Assembly (NCBI GenBank): GCA_025936205.1
Contig: JAICTU010000022.1
Coordinates: 1 to 34,257, forward strand
Origin: Polyangiaceae bacterium
GTDB taxonomy: Bacteria; Myxococcota; Polyangia; Polyangiales; Polyangiaceae
Reading direction: 5' to 3'
Length of the DNA stretch: 34,257 bases
Below are positions 1-7,435 of this stretch, in pieces (positions within the stretch are counted from its first letter, which is position 1; the number at the start of each line of letters is the position of its first letter). The notes below the pieces were generated by a model. The model was not told where the DNA came from and made no database searches. It was given only the letters and a program-made list of their open reading frames with translations. Made by a program: the position numbers and the translations under genes.

Positions 1-137
1 AGGAGCTTGAGGGCGACTGGCCGATCGTGGCGGACGTCGTGGGCGAGGTAGACGACCCCCATGCCGCCGCGGCCGAGCTCGCGCTCGATCGCGTAACGGT
101 CGGCGAAGGCGTGGCGGACGGAGTCCGGCACTTCCAT
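1..137 (-). CDS. Ser/Thr protein kinase, N-terminal fragment (runs off the window)
   Basis: Only the first 45 codons are in the window. They read as the start of a Hanks-type (eukaryote-like) Ser/Thr kinase. A short lead is followed by the glycine-rich ATP loop [12 protein letters not shown] (about residues 21-32), and the segment ends at the ALKL strand that carries the ATP-binding lysine. The ATG is at 135-137, 30 bases beyond the stop of the upstream ATPase fragment on the same strand. Such kinases are abundant in myxobacteria and phosphorylate Ser/Thr in signalling. Substrate, catalytic loop and any sensor domain lie outside the window. Confidence 0.85.
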   Translation of the reverse strand, partial: MEVPDSVRHAFADRYAIERELGRGGMGVVYLAHDVRHDRPVALKL

Positions 138-167
138 GGGGGAAGGCTCCGCGGGGAGGATGCGGTA

Positions 168-1376
168 CTAGGAACGCGAAAGTAAGTAAGCGGGGGCCGT
201 GCAATGGCGCCAGCAAGTGGAGGAGCAGCCCGCGTGCGACAGCGCGAGCACCCGCTGTTCCAGCCGCCCGCGCTGCGTCTCCAGCTCCGCCAGCCGCGCC
301 GCGCGGGCGTCGCGCCGGGCCTCGCTGTTCAGCTCGCGCAGTGCCGCCTCGGCGCGCGCCAGCTCGGCCTCGGCCCGTTGCCTCGCACTGGCGCTCGCGG
401 CCGCCTTCTGCGCCTGGCGCTGACCCGCCTCGCGCCCCAGCTCTAGCTCGGCGCGGAGCCGGCGCAGGTCACTCTCCGCCGCACGGCGTGCCGTCAATGC
501 TTGGTCGGCGAGCGCAGCGCGCTCGCGCACGGCGCGCTGCGCGGCGAGCTCCGCGAGCGCCGACTCTTCCACACGCGCGCGCTCGCGCAGGGCCTCCAGC
601 CGCGCCTCGCTGTCCAGGCGACCCTGACTCAGCTGCACGATGCGCTGCTGCACCTCATCGCTCTCCCGGCGCAGGTGCGAGACGCGCTCCAGCTCCAGCC
701 CGAGATCGGCGATGGTCTGGCGCAGCGGTGCGAACGGCGAGCTCTGCCCGGTCTTGCGCCGCCCGGTGGCGGTGAACGCGCTCTCCACCTTGGCATCCAC
801 GGCAGCCAGCACGCGCTGGAACACCGGGTCCTGCGCCAGCGCTTGCAGGGCTTCGTGCAACTGGGCCCGCCCGGAGCCGTCGCGGTCGCCCGCCAGGGTG
901 CGCTCCAGGATCTGCGCGACCGAGCCCTGCGTGGCGAGCAGCACTTGGCTGAGAAAGCTCTCCGGCAGGCCGCGTGCGCCACCGCGCCCTCCGGGCGCTT
1001 CGACCCCCCAGCGCAAGAGCTCGCGCAGCCGTCCATCCGCAGCGCGGCCGCGCGCCTCTTCGCGATAGCGGCGCCCGTCCAGGGAGCTCTCCAGCGTGGT
1101 TTGCGAGCCGCTGCCAAAGGTCTTGCTGATGCGCCAGAGGGCGCCCTGCGTCTCCAGGCTGAGGACCACCTGCGGCAGCTCCTTGCTGTGCCAGGGCAAG
1201 AAGTCGCGGTGAGCGCTCGAGTCCGCCGGCAAGAGCAGCGCGGCGCGCATGGCCGTGGCCAGCGTGGTCTTGCCCAGATCGTTCGGCCCGTAGAGCACGT
1301 TCAGGCCCGGAGCGAACTCCAGCGCCGCGCGATCCACGGCACGAAAGTGGCTGATCTCGAGTCGGCGAAAGCGCAA
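168..1376 (-). CDS. SbcC/SMC-like ATPase, N-terminal half only (probably truncated)
   Basis: This resembles the N-terminal ATPase half of SbcC/Rad50-type DNA repair ATPases. It has an opening strand typical of the family (RRLEISHFRAV), a Walker A loop GPNDLGKTT, a Q-loop-like segment (ESFLSQVLLATQGS) and then a long Ala/Arg/Glu-rich coiled coil. I chose a TTG start at 1376, two bases after the nuclease stop and preceded by GAGG. An ATG at 1454 would force a 77-base overlap. The product is about 402 residues, against more than 800 for full SbcC-like proteins. There is no zinc hook, no ABC signature and no Walker B. The last 20 or so residues look like chance translation. It is either a truncated pseudogene or an assembly or rearrangement junction. 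Its partner is the SbcD-like gene upstream. Confidence 0.7.
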   Translation of the reverse strand: MRFRRLEISHFRAVDRAALEFAPGLNVLYGPNDLGKTTLATAMRAALLLPADSSAHRDFLPWHSKELPQVVLSLETQGALWRISKTFGSGSQTTLESSLDGRRYREEARGRAADGRLRELLRWGVEAPGGRGGARGLPESFLSQVLLATQGSVAQILERTLAGDRDGSGRAQLHEALQALAQDPVFQRVLAAVDAKVESAFTATGRRKTGQSSPFAPLRQTIADLGLELERVSHLRRESDEVQQRIVQLSQGRLDSEARLEALRERARVEESALAELAAQRAVRERAALADQALTARRAAESDLRRLRAELELGREAGQRQAQKAAASASARQRAEAELARAEAALRELNSEARRDARAARLAELETQRGRLEQRVLALSHAGCSSTCWRHCTAPAYLLSRS

Positions 1377-1377
1377 A

Positions 1378-2526
1378 TCAGGCCTCGCGGGCGAGCTGGT
1401 ACAGCTGAGAGAGGGCGCGCCGTGCGAGCTCACCCTGGTCGCTTTCGGGGCCATGTTCGTGCTCGCGCTGGCGCAGGCGCGCCGCCGCGGAGCGGATCAC
1501 CGCCGGCGCTCGCGCCAGCGTGCTCTCGACGTCCGCCGTGTCGAGCCGCAAGCGCGAGCGGTCGAGCTGCAACACGCCGACGGCGCCTGGTGCGGCCGCG
1601 CTGCCGGCGAGTTCGGCGAGGATCCGCTCCAGCTCCGCGAATTCGGCGATGCCCACTCTCAGGTCCAGCACCAGTCGCAGCACGTGCTGGCTGAGGTCGC
1701 GCGCGGCGAGCGCCCGTAGCTCCTCCAGGCTGGTGCAGCACGCTTCTTCCCAGGTCCACTGCGCCACCGGCTCGGCTCGCACCAGGGCCCGGCGGCGCCG
1801 GTCACTGGGGAACAGCACCAGCGCGGCATGGCCGGCGTCGCGCTCACCGAAATTCGTGGGCTCGGGCGTGCTCGGGTACACCGTCGGGGCATGGCCGAGC
1901 GGCGTCACGTCGCGGAAGCCGTGCGTGTCGCCGATGGCCAGGTAGTCGAGCCCTTTTTGTTCCGCCACCTCGCGTCCGATCGGGAAGTTCATCTGGTGCC
2001 CAGGCAGGTCGAAGGTCGTGCCGTGCACCATGCCGATGCGGATGCGCTGATCGCCCGGCTCTCGGCCGGGCAGCAGCGTGCGCGCCAGGTCCCGGCTCTC
2101 CGAGCGCGAGCGGCAAGGCGCGGCGTACAGCATCGCGCCGCCCGCCAGCTCGAAGCGAAAGTCATCGCGGTCCACGACATGGACCCAGGGCGGCAGCGCG
2201 GCACGAAACGGATGCGCCTTGCTGTACACACCGGTGGTGGTGAGCGGATCGTGGTTGCCCGGCAGCAGGAACAACGGCCGATCCAGCCAGTTGCGCTGCT
2301 GAAATTTTTTGGCCAGCCCCTCCCACCACTCGGGACCCGGATCCGGGTCGTCGAACAGATCGCCCGCGCACAACACGGCGTGCGCGGAATGGCGCTCCGC
2401 GAGCCCGAGCACGCGGTCGATCACGGACAGGCGCGCCCGCGACAGCTGCTGGCGCCCGAGCTCGTCGAAGCTCGGAAACACGGCTCCGAGGTGCCAGTCC
2501 GCGGTATGCACGAGCTTCAGCGCCAC
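1378..2526 (-). CDS. SbcD/Mre11-like metallophosphoesterase (DNA repair exonuclease)
   Basis: Calcineurin-like phosphoesterase of the SbcD/Mre11 nuclease group. The metal-binding motifs appear in order: HTADWHLG (Asp and His), GDLFDD, LPGNHDP, MVHGTT and GDTHG. The family uses two metal ions (usually Mn) to cut DNA ends together with an SbcC/Rad50 ATPase, and such an ATPase gene follows directly. I take the GTG at 2526, which has GGGAGG just upstream and places HTADWHLG near the N-terminus as is usual. A TTG at 2550, with GGAG seven bases upstream and overlapping the helicase stop by 8 bases, is an alternative. The overlap and co-orientation indicate one operon with the SNF2-like helicase. 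Its exact substrate is not visible. Confidence 0.85.
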   Translation of the reverse strand: MALKLVHTADWHLGAVFPSFDELGRQQLSRARLSVIDRVLGLAERHSAHAVLCAGDLFDDPDPGPEWWEGLAKKFQQRNWLDRPLFLLPGNHDPLTTTGVYSKAHPFRAALPPWVHVVDRDDFRFELAGGAMLYAAPCRSRSESRDLARTLLPGREPGDQRIRIGMVHGTTFDLPGHQMNFPIGREVAEQKGLDYLAIGDTHGFRDVTPLGHAPTVYPSTPEPTNFGERDAGHAALVLFPSDRRRRALVRAEPVAQWTWEEACCTSLEELRALAARDLSQHVLRLVLDLRVGIAEFAELERILAELAGSAAAPGAVGVLQLDRSRLRLDTADVESTLARAPAVIRSAAARLRQREHEHGPESDQGELARRALSQLYQLAREA

Positions 2527-2542
2527 CTCGCCTCCCGGTGTC

Positions 2543-5518
2543 TCATCCAAGTATGAACTCCGCTTCCAGAATCGTCTCCCGAACGGGCGGTGTGTAGCGC
2601 TTCTGATGCGCCAGCTCGCGCCCCCGTTGATAGCCCTCGTCGCGGCGCTCCGCGAGCCGTTCGAGCTCGGCTTCCACAGCCTCCAGGTCGCGCTGCAAGC
2701 GCTCGACCAGGGCCTCCGCGCGGGCGCGCGCGTCGGCTCCGGGCGCGGCCAGAATCTGCTCGCGCGCCTTCTGCTGGGCCTCGTGGATGGCCGCGCGCTC
2801 CCGGCGCTGGATCAGCGCGCGATCTTCGACGTAACGCTCGAGCTGCGCCATCGCGCGGGCAAACAGCCGCTGTTCGGCGCTCGACACTTCCTGCTCGTCC
2901 AGGAACAGCGCCTCCTCGAGTGCCTCCTCGAGTGCATTGCCGAGCGCATCGCCGAGCTCGGTATCGCTCACGTGCGTCTTCAGCTCCGGCGCTGCCTCCA
3001 GCGGACCGCGCAGCAGCTGCAGCGTGGTCGCCGGATCGAGCTGCGCGGCCTCCCCGGGCCCCGCCTCCAGCACCGCCACCGGCAGCAGACGATCGACCGG
3101 CTCGAAGCCGGGGTAGCGCAACTTCTCCACCCGCAAGCGACCGCGGCGGCCGCGCAGCGGCGCTAGATCGGGGGCCAGCCGCTCGCCGTTCAGACGCACC
3201 TGGAAGGCCTGCTCGGTGTCGCGGCGTGCGGCTTCCGCGGCCCATTGCACCAGCGGATGGCCCAGCGTCAGCCGATCGCCCACGGCGCTGCTCGCAGGAT
3301 CTCCGCCCACGACCACGCGCACTCCCTCGCGCAGCGGCTCGGGCAGCGCCGCCGACGGACCGATGGCGAGCAACGTCGAGCCAGCAGCGCTCGGCCGCTT
3401 TTCATGGCGAACGCCCGCGCTGTCCAGCTGCTCACACACCAGCTGCTCCAGGTCGCGGTCGAGCTCGCGCAGGTGCCCGGGCAACTCCTCCGCCAGCTTG
3501 CGAAACGTCTGGCGCACGCTCGCGTCCAATCTCGACTCGATCAGGCCCGCCGTGCGCGCCTGCACGGCTTCCAGCTCGCTGCGGCGTGCCCCGAGCTCCG
3601 CGTCCAGCCGCGTGAGCTCCCGCTCGATCTGGTCGAGGCTGCGCGCGCTCTCGTAGATGCGCGCCAGCTCGGCTCCGAAGTCGCTGGACAGCGCGTTGAA
3701 CACCGCTGCCTGGGCCGAGCCCACCGGCTCGTACAGCACGTGGTCCGAGGCATCCAGCACGGCTCCGAAGAGCTCCAGTTTACGGCTCAGGATCTCGAAG
3801 GTCAGGCGCTGGGCAGCATTGTCGCGCGCGAGGAAGTTGATCACCGTCACGTCGCGCACTTGGCCGTAGCGATGGCAGCGGCCGATGCGCTGCTCGATGC
3901 GCTGTGGATTCCAGGGCAGATCGTAGTTGATCAACGTGTCGCAGAACTGCAGATTCAGGCCCTTGGCTCCGGCCTCGGTGGAGATGAACACGCGCGAGCG
4001 AGTCCTGAACTCGTGCACGAGCGCCAGGCGCAGCGCCACTTCGCGGCTCGGCAGCGAGCTCGGCCCGAGCGCGTCGCCGATCTCCGCCTGCCAGCGCCCG
4101 AGCGCCTGTTCGGCGCGCGCCGAGCCATTCTGTCCACGGAACAGCGTGATCTGTTCGTCGCCGAGCCCGGCCGAGAGCAACAGCTCCCGCAAATAGTCCT
4201 GCGTCGCCAGCGACTCCGTGAAGATCACCAGCTTGCCCTGCCCGAGTCCGCGCGCCACGTCATCGTCGAGCACCCGCAGCGCATCGAGCAGCGCGCGTGC
4301 CTTGCTGTCGCTCTCCAGCGCCTGGAGCCGTACGATCAAGCCTTCCACGATCGCTAGCTCCGCCGCCACCTGGGCGTCTTCCGCCGCCGCCCCCGGCGCC
4401 ACGTCCTCCGCGGCCGGTTCGTCCAGCTCCTCCAGATCCAAAGCGAAGTCGCGCACCGGATCCAGATCACCGCCTGCCAGGTGGCGCCGCAGGCGCTCTG
4501 CCAATCGCTCCAGGCTGGCGCCGAGCGCTCGGTGCGACGAGGCCATGCGGCGATGAAAGCCGAGGAGCAGCAGCGTGCGGTGACGCCCGCTGAACGCTGC
4601 GAGCTCCGGCGTGAGCAGATAGCGCGTCACGTCCTCGTACAACTCGCGCTCCGGCGGGCTCATCTCGTATTCGTAGAGCCGTGTGCGCCGGCCCACGAAC
4701 GGGGTGCGCAGGAACTCCTGGGCCTGCCGGCGCAACGTACGCCGTACCACCACCTGCAGGCGGCGCTGCAGCTCGCCCGCCTGCCCCGGCTGCAGGCGCC
4801 GATCGTCATCGGCGCAGAAGCGCTCCCGGAAGGTGGACAGATCACCGAGCAACGTGCCGCCGCGGTCGACGTACTGCACCAGCGCCCACAGCTCCGCGAG
4901 CGAGTTGGAGAGCGGCGTGGCGGTGAGCAGCAGCGCGGGCGTGCGCCCGCCCAGCAGCTCTCTCAGCCGCCCGGCAATCTTGGCCTGCGGAGCATCTGGT
5001 AGATAGCGACCTGCACGATCGAAGCGCCGATACAGTCCGGCAAACACTTCGTGCGCCTCGTCGACCACGCACAAATCGAAGGCACCTGCCGCCGACAGCC
5101 GCGCCATGCCCTGCTCGCTCGCGAATTGCTCCCGGCTGACCAGGAACACGCCTGTCCCCTCCCAGTCGGTGTCGGCCCCGGCCTCTCGCGCGGAGATCCC
5201 GAACAGCGTGAACAGTTCCTGACGCCACTGTCCCAGCAGTGCCTTGGGCGTCACCAGCAGCACGCGGCTCGCGCCCTCTGCGCACAGTTGCGCCATCACC
5301 AGGCCGGCTTCGATCGTCTTGCCCAGGCCTACCTCGTCCGCGAGGATGCAACCGCCCTCGCGCACGCGTCCGAGCGCGAAGATCACGGCGTCGATCTGAT
5401 GCGGATTGGGATCGATGCGGCCACTGCGCTGCGCGGAGGCATAGCGGCGGCCCTCGGTGGACCGGCGCAGGCGTAGGATCTCCTCGCTGAGCAATCGCCG
5501 TTGAATGGGGTGAGACAT
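2543..5518 (-). CDS. SNF2/RapA-like DEAD/DEAH-box helicase (991 aa)
   Basis: Superfamily 2 helicase/translocase of the SNF2 group. Visible motifs: an HQ element near residue 40 (PHQIDAV), Walker A ADEVGLGKT at 60-68, motif Ia LLVTPKALLGQW, DEAH at 153-156, motif III LTATP at 198-202, and in the second RecA fold EAGAKGLNLQ and QRIGRCHRYGQ. The roughly 350-residue C-terminal part is rich in Glu/Arg/Leu and likely forms coiled coils. The architecture resembles RapA, which recycles RNA polymerase, and the helicases of bacterial anti-phage systems such as DrmD. I cannot tell which from the sequence. It is first in an operon with SbcD- and SbcC-like genes, so it probably remodels or unwinds DNA for that nuclease. 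No Shine-Dalgarno is obvious before the ATG. Confidence 0.85.
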   Translation of the reverse strand: MSHPIQRRLLSEEILRLRRSTEGRRYASAQRSGRIDPNPHQIDAVIFALGRVREGGCILADEVGLGKTIEAGLVMAQLCAEGASRVLLVTPKALLGQWRQELFTLFGISAREAGADTDWEGTGVFLVSREQFASEQGMARLSAAGAFDLCVVDEAHEVFAGLYRRFDRAGRYLPDAPQAKIAGRLRELLGGRTPALLLTATPLSNSLAELWALVQYVDRGGTLLGDLSTFRERFCADDDRRLQPGQAGELQRRLQVVVRRTLRRQAQEFLRTPFVGRRTRLYEYEMSPPERELYEDVTRYLLTPELAAFSGRHRTLLLLGFHRRMASSHRALGASLERLAERLRRHLAGGDLDPVRDFALDLEELDEPAAEDVAPGAAAEDAQVAAELAIVEGLIVRLQALESDSKARALLDALRVLDDDVARGLGQGKLVIFTESLATQDYLRELLLSAGLGDEQITLFRGQNGSARAEQALGRWQAEIGDALGPSSLPSREVALRLALVHEFRTRSRVFISTEAGAKGLNLQFCDTLINYDLPWNPQRIEQRIGRCHRYGQVRDVTVINFLARDNAAQRLTFEILSRKLELFGAVLDASDHVLYEPVGSAQAAVFNALSSDFGAELARIYESARSLDQIERELTRLDAELGARRSELEAVQARTAGLIESRLDASVRQTFRKLAEELPGHLRELDRDLEQLVCEQLDSAGVRHEKRPSAAGSTLLAIGPSAALPEPLREGVRVVVGGDPASSAVGDRLTLGHPLVQWAAEAARRDTEQAFQVRLNGERLAPDLAPLRGRRGRLRVEKLRYPGFEPVDRLLPVAVLEAGPGEAAQLDPATTLQLLRGPLEAAPELKTHVSDTELGDALGNALEEALEEALFLDEQEVSSAEQRLFARAMAQLERYVEDRALIQRRERAAIHEAQQKAREQILAAPGADARARAEALVERLQRDLEAVEAELERLAERRDEGYQRGRELAHQKRYTPPVRETILEAEFILG

Positions 5519-6086
5519 CGCAGGATGGGAGAACGCCTGCGCAGCCTACCTTGCCCGTACTGAAACGGTTCGACGATTGCCTGTCATTCTGGAGCGCTTG
5601 ACAATTTCCAGAAAAGGTATTGAATCCGCCCATTCCGATGTGCGGATAAAGAAACGCATGACTCGCTCGCAAGGTCATTCGTAAATAGCTAATTTTATTA
5701 ATTTAACACAGACATGTTTGTTTGCAGGTGGATCTCGAAGCGATGGAGCCATCGGCTCGGCGAGCCGTGCGCGAGCTCTCGCCGGGACAGTCGGGCGCCG
5801 TGCGCGGCGCCGCAGGACGGGCGGCATCGTCGGCGCGATCGTCGCGACCCGGTGCAGCCTGTGCGGGTATCCGTCGGGGCGATGAGCCCATCGATGCAGC
5901 CGCGAACGCGCGAAGCTCCCCGAGCAGGCCGCCGCTGCGATGTCTCACGAGCAACACCGTGGTGATTGACACGAGCCGCGCCGAAGCAGCCCTCCCGAAT
6001 CCCTCTTGCTTTCACTCCTTGGCCGTCGGGCTGCGACTTGCCAAGGCCTACCGCCGGCGCTACGGGGCCGGTCCGAGGAATATCAC
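5519..6086. promoter_or_regulatory. Gene-free divergent intergenic region with AT-rich core
   Basis: This stretch separates the leftward helicase operon from the rightward serA. About 5560-5715 is markedly AT-rich against its surroundings, with runs such as AATTTTATTAATTTAA near 5690-5705, and is the natural place for promoters. I cannot name a convincing -35/-10 pair. From about 5720 to 6070 the DNA is GC-rich and has open frames without any recognisable protein. It probably contains the serA leader. No tRNA or riboswitch was recognised. Confidence 0.45.
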
Positions 6087-7316
6087 ATGACGAGCGTGAC
6101 GAGCTATCCCAAGGAGCGCATCAAGGTACTGCTGCTCGAGAACATCCACCCGAGTGGGGCGCAGATGTTCCGTGACGACGGGTTGTCGGTCGAGACCGTG
6201 AGCGCCGCTCTCAGCGAGGACGAGCTGTGCGCAAAGATCGAAGATGTGCACCTGCTCGGCATCCGCAGCAAGACGCACGTCACGCCCAAGGTGCTCGATG
6301 CCGCCCGCCGCTTGCTCGCGGTCGGCTGCTACTGCATCGGCACCAACCAGGTTGCGCTGGAGGCGGCTTGCAAGCGTGGCGTCGTGGTGTTCAACGCTCC
6401 GTTCAGCAACACGCGCAGCGTGGCCGAGCTCGTGCTCAGCGAAATCGTCGCGCTCTCCCGGCAGCTCATGGATGCGTCCAAGGGCATGCACGAGGGAGCC
6501 TGGAACAAGAGCGCCACCGGCTCGTTCGAAGTGCGGGGCAAGACGCTGGGCATCGTCGGCTACGGGCACATCGGGCGCCAGATCGGCGTCCTCGCGGAAA
6601 TGCTCGGCATGAACGTGCTGTTCTACGACATCGTCTCGCAGCTCCCGATGGGCAACAACAGGGAGATGCCGAGCCTGAAGGCCCTGCTCGAGGCCTCTGA
6701 CTTCGTCACGCTGCACGTGCCGGAGACGGATCAGACCAAGAACATGATCAGCACCGAGCAGCTGCGCCAGATGCGTCCAGGCAGCCGTCTCCTGAACCTG
6801 AGCCGCGGCACCGTGGTGGATATCCCGGCGCTGGCCGAGGCGCTGCGCGCGGGGCACTTGTCGGGCGCGGCCATCGACGTCTTCCCGACTGAGCCGCAAA
6901 GCAACAAGCAGCGCTTCGAGTCGCCCCTGCAAGGCCTCAAGAACGTGATCCTCACGCCGCATGTGGGCGGTTCGACCGAGGAAGCGCAGGCAGCCATCGG
7001 TAAGGAAGTGACCGTGACTCTGCTCAAGTTCTTGAACACCGGCAGCACCCTACCGGCGGTGAACTTCCCGCGCGTCGAGCCGTCACAGCTGCGCGGGCGC
7101 CACCGCATCCTGAACATCCACCGCAACGTCCCCGGTGTGCTCAGCGACATCAACACCATCATCAGTGAGTCCCACGCCAACGTCGAAAGCCAGGTGCTGG
7201 AGACGAACTCGGACGTCGGCTATCTGGTGATGGATCTGGACCGCGGCGTGTCGGAAGAGGTGCGCTCGCGCGTCTCGGCGCTGGCCACCAACATCCGCAC
7301 TCGCATCCTGTTCTGA
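6087..7316 (+). CDS. serA: D-3-phosphoglycerate dehydrogenase
   Basis: Cytosolic enzyme that oxidises 3-phosphoglycerate to 3-phosphohydroxypyruvate with NAD, the first step of serine synthesis. The product is 409 residues, close to the 410 of E. coli SerA. The nucleotide-binding loop GIVGYGHIGRQIG is clear. The catalytic Arg lies in LNLSRGTVVD, the Glu in FPTEP and the His in LTPHVGGST. The C-terminal 75 or so residues form an ACT domain (RILNIHRNVPGVLSDIN), the serine-feedback module of the short SerA type. The ATG at 6087 has GAGG eight bases upstream. An upstream TTG at 6006 would add 27 residues without homology, so I rejected it. The gene stands alone, with an AT-rich promoter region behind it. 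Confidence 0.96.
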   Translation: MTSVTSYPKERIKVLLLENIHPSGAQMFRDDGLSVETVSAALSEDELCAKIEDVHLLGIRSKTHVTPKVLDAARRLLAVGCYCIGTNQVALEAACKRGVVVFNAPFSNTRSVAELVLSEIVALSRQLMDASKGMHEGAWNKSATGSFEVRGKTLGIVGYGHIGRQIGVLAEMLGMNVLFYDIVSQLPMGNNREMPSLKALLEASDFVTLHVPETDQTKNMISTEQLRQMRPGSRLLNLSRGTVVDIPALAEALRAGHLSGAAIDVFPTEPQSNKQRFESPLQGLKNVILTPHVGGSTEEAQAAIGKEVTVTLLKFLNTGSTLPAVNFPRVEPSQLRGRHRILNIHRNVPGVLSDINTIISESHANVESQVLETNSDVGYLVMDLDRGVSEEVRSRVSALATNIRTRILF

Positions 7317-7332
7317 GCTCCCGGTTGCTTCT

Positions 7333-7354
7333 CGGGCCCGCGTCGGCGGGCCCG
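7333..7354 (+). terminator. Perfect 9-bp GC hairpin after serA
   Basis: CGGGCCCGC, loop GTCG, then GCGGGCCCG, 17 bases after the serA stop. The stem is strong, but no T-run follows. It could be a Rho-assisted end or an RNA-stabilising structure and not a classical intrinsic terminator. Confidence 0.35.
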
Positions 7355-7435
7355 GCGCAGCCCGCCCGCCTGGGGCATCGGCGCCGCCGGCACTTTCGGC
7401 TCAGGGCCACGAGCAATCCGTGGCACAACCGCCGT

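Noticed and set aside
501..1694. A 397-codon plus-strand open frame opposite the ATPase and nuclease genes
   Set aside because: GC-rich codon bias makes long antisense frames common. The translation is Arg/Ala/Pro-rich without motifs, while the opposite strand has clear family motifs.
5722..6090. A 122-codon plus-strand frame before serA
   Set aside because: Translation is Arg/Ser/Ala-rich and low complexity, with no ribosome site or motif. It overlaps the serA start and is more likely leader DNA.
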